Shown here: positions 36,201-37,858 of the stretch, in pieces | Numbering within the stretch: the stretch's first letter is position 1 | How the letters are laid out: every line of letters starts with the position of its first letter | Assembly (NCBI GenBank): GCA_024694565.1 | Contig: JAILJR010000187.1 | Coordinates: 1 to 37,858 of the forward strand | Source of the DNA: Butyrivibrio sp. | Lineage (GTDB): Bacteria > Bacillota > Clostridia > Lachnospirales > Lachnospiraceae | Length of the DNA stretch: 37,858 nucleotides | Direction of reading: 5' to 3' | The notes under the pieces: model-generated | What the model was told of the DNA's origin: nothing | What the model saw: the letters and a program-made list of their open reading frames with translations, nothing else | Database searches by the model: none | Program-made: the position numbers and the translations under genes

Positions 36201-36797
36201 GCCGGAAATCTGCTTGGGAAAAAGCAGAGTGGTCACATGCAGGCTGTGGGATATGACCTTTATTGCAAGATGCTCGGTGAAGCTGTAAAGATAAAGAAGG
36301 GCGATATCAGTGACGAGGAGCTTGACAATACAAATACCGTCATTGACCTGGATGTCAACGCCTATATTCCAAGCAGCTACATTCTAAACGAAGAGCAGAA
36401 GCTGGAGATATACAAGAGGATAGCGTCCCTTGAAAATTCACAGGAATGTGATGACATGAAGGATGAGCTGCTTGACAGATTCGGAGAGATACCGGAGCCT
36501 GTGGACAATTTGCTTCGGATATCCCTGCTTCGCACCAGAGCACAGAGACTACGTATTCCTGAGATAAAGGGAGGCTCTGGCCAGATCGAGATAAAGATAA
36601 ATCCAACTGCGAAGATAGATCCCGGCAGGATTCCCGGATTCATATCGGGATATAAGAAGAGCATGTCCTTTCACCAGGCGGGGATACCTGTCTTTGTGTA
36701 CAAATACAAAAAGGATTCGAATGCCAGAAAGGCTGAGCAGCAGCTTTTAAACGATGTAGAGACCATCGTGGAAAAAATGAAATTGCTGTATGTATAG
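33240..36797 (+). CDS. mfd: Transcription-repair coupling factor
   Basis: This 1185-residue protein removes stalled RNA polymerase at DNA lesions and recruits the UvrA excision machinery. Domains in order are a UvrB-like N-terminal region (about 30-400), an RNA-polymerase-interacting CarD-like domain (about 500-560, with GDYVVHEDHGLGIYRGI) and the RecG-like translocase. The translocase has P-loop GDVGFGKT (661-668) and DEEQ box (762-765), then VRGLGRVGR-like QLRGRVGRSNR. A TRCF C-terminal domain follows (about 1010-1130). The length is typical. Its ATG immediately follows the pth stop, so the two are coupled. Confidence 0.97.
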   Translation: MRAISAPLGELKEFTEINEYLEKPFACAEVTGCVDSQKLHFIDGIGSDFKYRIIVTYSDLRAKEIYEDYKFYDRNVTVYPAKDLIFYQADVHSNEIVRQRIRCLRRLIEGRPVTVVTTFAALMAPQIRPEVIRDHILSIDKHRPVDETDIASRLVTMGYTRNYQVEAPGEFSIRGDIIDVFDLTEENPFRIELWGDEVQSIRSFDILSQRSLEKLESIDIYPASEIVLEEDDLKRGMEKIEEDTDRIVKALRDQFKTSEAHQLKSQTKELKEQLLEFRSFVNLESYIRYFYDDTVTIQEMFPKGKCCIFIDEPQRVQEHAMAVEAEFRESMKFRAEKGYVLPGQMDLLYSIDNCIARMGNGRRVLISALAMPKSLNLFCPEKSWDIKARSIAAYNNSFDALVADLKKYVKNGFRVLILSGSRTRAKRIVEDLRDNLVTAFYSEDPGRILQSGEIMTYYGKVQKGFEYPEIKFAVIAESDIFTEHVKKKKKKKSKYQGEKISDFADLKIGDYVVHEDHGLGIYRGIEKIETDGVVKDYIKVEYGGGGNLYVLATGLSVIQKYASGSDDENGPRPKLNKLGSGDWSHTKSKVKAAVEEVAQDLVELYAKRQQSVGFEFSRDTVWQQEFEDAFPYQETEDQLTAIEDTKKDMESGRIMDRLICGDVGFGKTEIAIRAAFKAIQDGKQVAVLVPTTILAQQHYNTFSERMRAFPVRVDLMSRFRTSAEQKKTVEDLKKGLVDVVIGTHRLLSKDVAYKDLGLLIVDEEQRFGVTHKEKIKSMKENVDVLTLTATPIPRTLHMSLVGIRDMSVLEEAPNDRIPIQTYVMEYNDELVREAIVRELSRNGQVYYVYNRVSTIADVAAKIQKLIPEANVAFAHGQMKEAELERIMYDFIDGTIDVLVSTTIIETGLDIPNVNTMIIHDSDKMGLSQLYQLRGRVGRSNRTAYAFLMYKRDKMLKEVAEKRLSAIKEFTDLGSGFKIAMRDLEIRGAGNLLGKKQSGHMQAVGYDLYCKMLGEAVKIKKGDISDEELDNTNTVIDLDVNAYIPSSYILNEEQKLEIYKRIASLENSQECDDMKDELLDRFGEIPEPVDNLLRISLLRTRAQRLRIPEIKGGSGQIEIKINPTAKIDPGRIPGFISGYKKSMSFHQAGIPVFVYKYKKDSNARKAEQQLLNDVETIVEKMKLLYV

Positions 36798-36798
36798 A

Positions 36799-36842
36799 GC
36801 GGGATACTGGTATTGCGCAATTTTGGCGCTTACGGTATCCGC
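36799..36842 (+). other. Imperfect hairpin between mfd and the aminotransferase gene
   Basis: GCGG-ATAC on the 5' side pairs with GTATCCGC at the 3' side, with an inner GCGC/GCGC stem. There is no T-run directly behind it. It could be a weak terminator or a leader structure for the next gene. Confidence 0.4.
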
Positions 36843-36894
36843 TTCAGAAGGATAAAGTCAGATATGTACTGCATTTTAGATGAGGAGGAGTCAG

Positions 36895-37858
36895 ATGATC
36901 AACGAAAGCTACAAAAATATGCTCGGAGCGAAATCGGTTATACGTGAGCTCTCGGAGTATGCAACTGCAAGAGGAAAAGAGATCGGATATGAAAACGTAT
37001 TTGATTTCAGTCTCGGAAATCCCAGTGTAGAGGTTCCCGGGGAGTTTACCGAGGAAATGATACGACTTCTTAAGGAAGAGGACACCATGACTCTTCATGG
37101 GTATACACCAAGCCTTGGAAATCCTCTTTTTAAGGAAAAAATAGCCATGTCCCTGAACAGGAGATTTGGTATGAACTATGGCCCTGAGCATATCTTTCCA
37201 ACGACAGGTGCAGCGGGAGCGATTGCGCATGCGGTAAGGGCTGTCACCAAGCCGGGGGATGAAGTCATTACGTTTGCCCCTTATTTTCCGGAGTACGGAC
37301 CTTACATCACCGGAGCCGGATGCAGGCTCAGCGTGGTACCGGCGGATACTGCCGGCTTTCAGATAAACTTTGAAGGCTTTCTTTCGATGATAAGCGAAAA
37401 TACGATGGCGGTGCTTGTAAATACCCCAAGCAACCCATCGGGAGTTGCATATTCAACAGAAACGCTGAAAAGACTGTCTGATATCCTCAGGGATAAGTCT
37501 GAAGAATACGGCCATACTATCTTTCTTATCTCGGATGAGCCCTACAGGGAGATAGTGTTTAAGGGTGCGGATGCTCCTTACGTATCAAAATTCTATGACA
37601 ATACCCTTAGCTGTTATTCTTTTTCCAAGTCGCTGTCACTTCCGGGAGAAAGGATTGGCTATGTGGCGGTAAATCCGGCATGCGAGGGAAGCGAACTTAT
37701 CGTTCCCATGTGCGGCCAGATCTCAAGAGGAACAGGGCACAACTGTCCGCCCTCCATCATACAGCAGGCCGTTGCGGCAGTGTGTGATCTTACAGCCGAC
37801 CTGTCGGTCTATGAGATCAACATGAACATAATATACGATACACTTACAGAGCTTGGCT
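36895..37858 (+). CDS. Pyridoxal-phosphate aminotransferase, class I/II (partial, 3' end outside window)
   Basis: The open frame starts at ATG 36895, after GAGGAGGAG, and runs off the window edge after 321 codons, so the C-terminus is missing. It has the fold-type I aminotransferase pattern: SLGNPSVEVP near the N-terminus, HGYTPSLGNP, TGAAGAI, APYFPEYG, VLVNTPSNPSGV, SDEPYREIVF, and the PLP-Schiff-base Lys K245 in SFSKSLSLPGERIGY. The likely role is transamination of an amino acid (aspartate, aromatic or alanine type). Specificity cannot be decided from the visible part. Confidence 0.93.
   Translation, partial: MINESYKNMLGAKSVIRELSEYATARGKEIGYENVFDFSLGNPSVEVPGEFTEEMIRLLKEEDTMTLHGYTPSLGNPLFKEKIAMSLNRRFGMNYGPEHIFPTTGAAGAIAHAVRAVTKPGDEVITFAPYFPEYGPYITGAGCRLSVVPADTAGFQINFEGFLSMISENTMAVLVNTPSNPSGVAYSTETLKRLSDILRDKSEEYGHTIFLISDEPYREIVFKGADAPYVSKFYDNTLSCYSFSKSLSLPGERIGYVAVNPACEGSELIVPMCGQISRGTGHNCPPSIIQQAVAAVCDLTADLSVYEINMNIIYDTLTELG

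Overview
The window reads as chromosomal DNA of an anaerobic, low-to-mid G+C Firmicute of the family Lachnospiraceae, probably Butyrivibrio or Pseudobutyrivibrio-like. This is inferred from gene content: the GlgC/GlgD pair, SpoVG, a DnaD-type replication protein with a DnaC/DnaI-type loader, a long-form PRPP synthetase, rubredoxin, and a lysozyme with many cell-wall-binding repeats. There is no rRNA, tRNA, CRISPR array, transposase or phage gene. The last gene runs off the right edge.

Layout. 1-7750: a complete F1Fo ATP synthase operon (atpZ-like, atpI-like, atpB, E, F, H, A, G, D, C) behind a near-consensus promoter with a small palindrome in its spacer. It closes with a terminator shared with the convergent sortase gene. 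The c subunit carries two membrane carboxylates and an ETT-Y motif, which predicts Na+ coupling. 7832-12379: a class B-like sortase with an acidic Ser-rich repeat stalk (minus strand), an AI-2E-family permease overlapping a rubredoxin gene, and a GT-C-fold membrane glycosyltransferase. 12380-17235: a large foldback element in the leader of a D-2-hydroxyacid dehydrogenase, a two-domain polyphosphate kinase 2 (minus), and a secreted GH25 lysozyme. 17236-22310: a hairpin-rich leader, a UDP-sugar pyrophosphorylase, galE, a small conserved protein and an HtrA-type protease. 22427-24130: a stand-alone FakA-like domain, a small membrane protein, another structured intergenic element and a HAD phosphatase.

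24233-29480 (minus strand): a replication and nucleotide operon (dnaD-like, dnaC, prs) and, upstream of it, murC. Between murC and dnaD lies a cluster of DnaA-box-like 9-mers, three of them exactly abutting. 29685-37858 (plus strand): glgC-glgD for glycogen synthesis, spoVG, pth directly abutting mfd, and a truncated PLP aminotransferase.

Most proteins are ordinary housekeeping products. The less expected material is mainly intergenic: the 186-nt foldback at 12430-12615, the leader at 17246-17442 with mutually exclusive pairings, the junction-like element at 23231-23337, and the DnaA-box cluster at 27945-28082. All functional calls come from reading motifs and context. No database search or folding computation was run.
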